Assembly (NCBI GenBank): GCA_949373145.1
Contig: CASICI010000020.1
Span: forward strand, 36,813-100,812
Length of the DNA: 64,000 bases
DNA from: an uncultured Phycisphaerales bacterium
GTDB lineage: Bacteria; Planctomycetota; Phycisphaerae; Phycisphaerales; SM1A02
Direction: 5' to 3'
Shown here: piece after piece, positions 63,864-64,000 of the stretch
Position numbering within the stretch: position 1 is the first letter of the stretch
Layout of the letters: each line of letters opens with the position of its first letter
Position numbers and translations under genes: made by a program
The notes under the pieces: generated by a model
The model's database searches: none
Seen by the model: only the letters and a program-made list of their open reading frames with translations
What the model was told of the DNA's origin: nothing

Positions 63864-64000
63864 TCAATCGGATTCAGAAGCGTTCGGAGCACCGGAAGCA
63901 CCCGGGCCACGCACCAACGACGGCCAGGCGTCGAAGTAGCCCTCGAAGTAGAAATGATGATTCCAGGCGGCACTGCGTCCGGGCCTCGCGGCGGCATTCA
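63864..64000 (-). CDS. C-terminal end of an unknown protein (continues past right edge)
   Basis: The minus strand frame ending with TGA at 63864-63866 encodes about 45 residues, including RPGRSAAWNHHFYFEGYFDA and WPSLVRGPGASGAPNASESD. The aromatic-rich segment followed by a polar Gly/Ala/Ser tail looks like a genuine C-terminus, and codon use matches the neighbours. The family cannot be told from this fragment. Confidence 0.5.
   Translation of the reverse strand, partial: NAAARPGRSAAWNHHFYFEGYFDAWPSLVRGPGASGAPNASESD

Overview
The window reads as GC-rich chromosome of a Planctomycetota bacterium, most likely of the Phycisphaerae/Phycisphaerales. The pointers are a secreted esterase ending in two dockerin-like D-x-[DN]-x-D-G-x-[IV] repeats closed by 'WGQ', two very large Tricorn-protease homologues, a BlaI/M56 pair, a formylglycine-generating enzyme, many secreted proteins and lipoproteins, and weak use of Shine-Dalgarno sites. 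I see no rRNA, tRNA, IS element, prophage or CRISPR array. It looks like ordinary chromosome with several accessory clusters.

Layout. 0-4 kb: a leftward set of ACP, FabZ-like dehydratase, LolA-like carrier, LpxL-like acyltransferase and ketosynthase (cut by the left edge), with a divergent methyltransferase; the content resembles an aryl-polyene-type lipid cluster. 4-12 kb: flavodoxin, YceI protein, a 49-residue membrane protein, a Cys/Met-metabolism PLP enzyme, TrhO tRNA hydroxylase, a DHA2-type MFS pump, a metallopeptidase-like lipoprotein and a SASA esterase. 12-15 kb: a dockerin-tailed esterase, a CxxC membrane protein and a second HExxH protein. 14.8-23 kb: an iron island. A leftward efeO-like/fbpA/fbpB/fbpC operon lies between two nearly identical Fur-type palindromes, each set inside a sigma70-like promoter. 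These also face a small Cys-containing protein on one side and a Kelch-repeat secreted protein plus membrane protein on the other, which suggests all are iron-regulated. 23-26 kb: a GYF-domain membrane protein and a translationally coupled ATP-grasp ligase/glutamine-synthetase-like pair.

26-34.5 kb: a secreted helical protein, then blaI with repeated ACGAA-N4-TTCGT operators, then a BlaR1-like M56 sensor whose sensor domain is replaced by short helical repeats, then Tricorn protease 1. 34.5-45.9 kb: stand-alone RlmK, a frameshifted secreted protein, a beta-lactamase-family hydrolase, Tricorn protease 2 with an inserted domain, an FGE with both catalytic cysteines, and a short GspE/PilB ATPase. 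45.9-48.8 kb: a methyltransferase/flavoprotein/type III PKS operon joined by two ATGA overlaps. 49-64 kb: a DEAD-box helicase with a 400-residue basic tail, a renalase-like oxidase, a DUF4174 lipoprotein, YaaA, RarD, a TauE/SafE permease, a thioredoxin-like lipoprotein coupled to a PHP-domain protein, an M60-like metallopeptidase, a VWA/MoxR pair and a type II NADH dehydrogenase.

Five otherwise good genes in the right half (about 36.8, 55.4, 58.6, 61.7 and 63.2 kb) are each split by a single-base frameshift, four of them at G/C homopolymers. This looks more like assembly or sequencing indels than gene decay, so those entries are annotated across the break.
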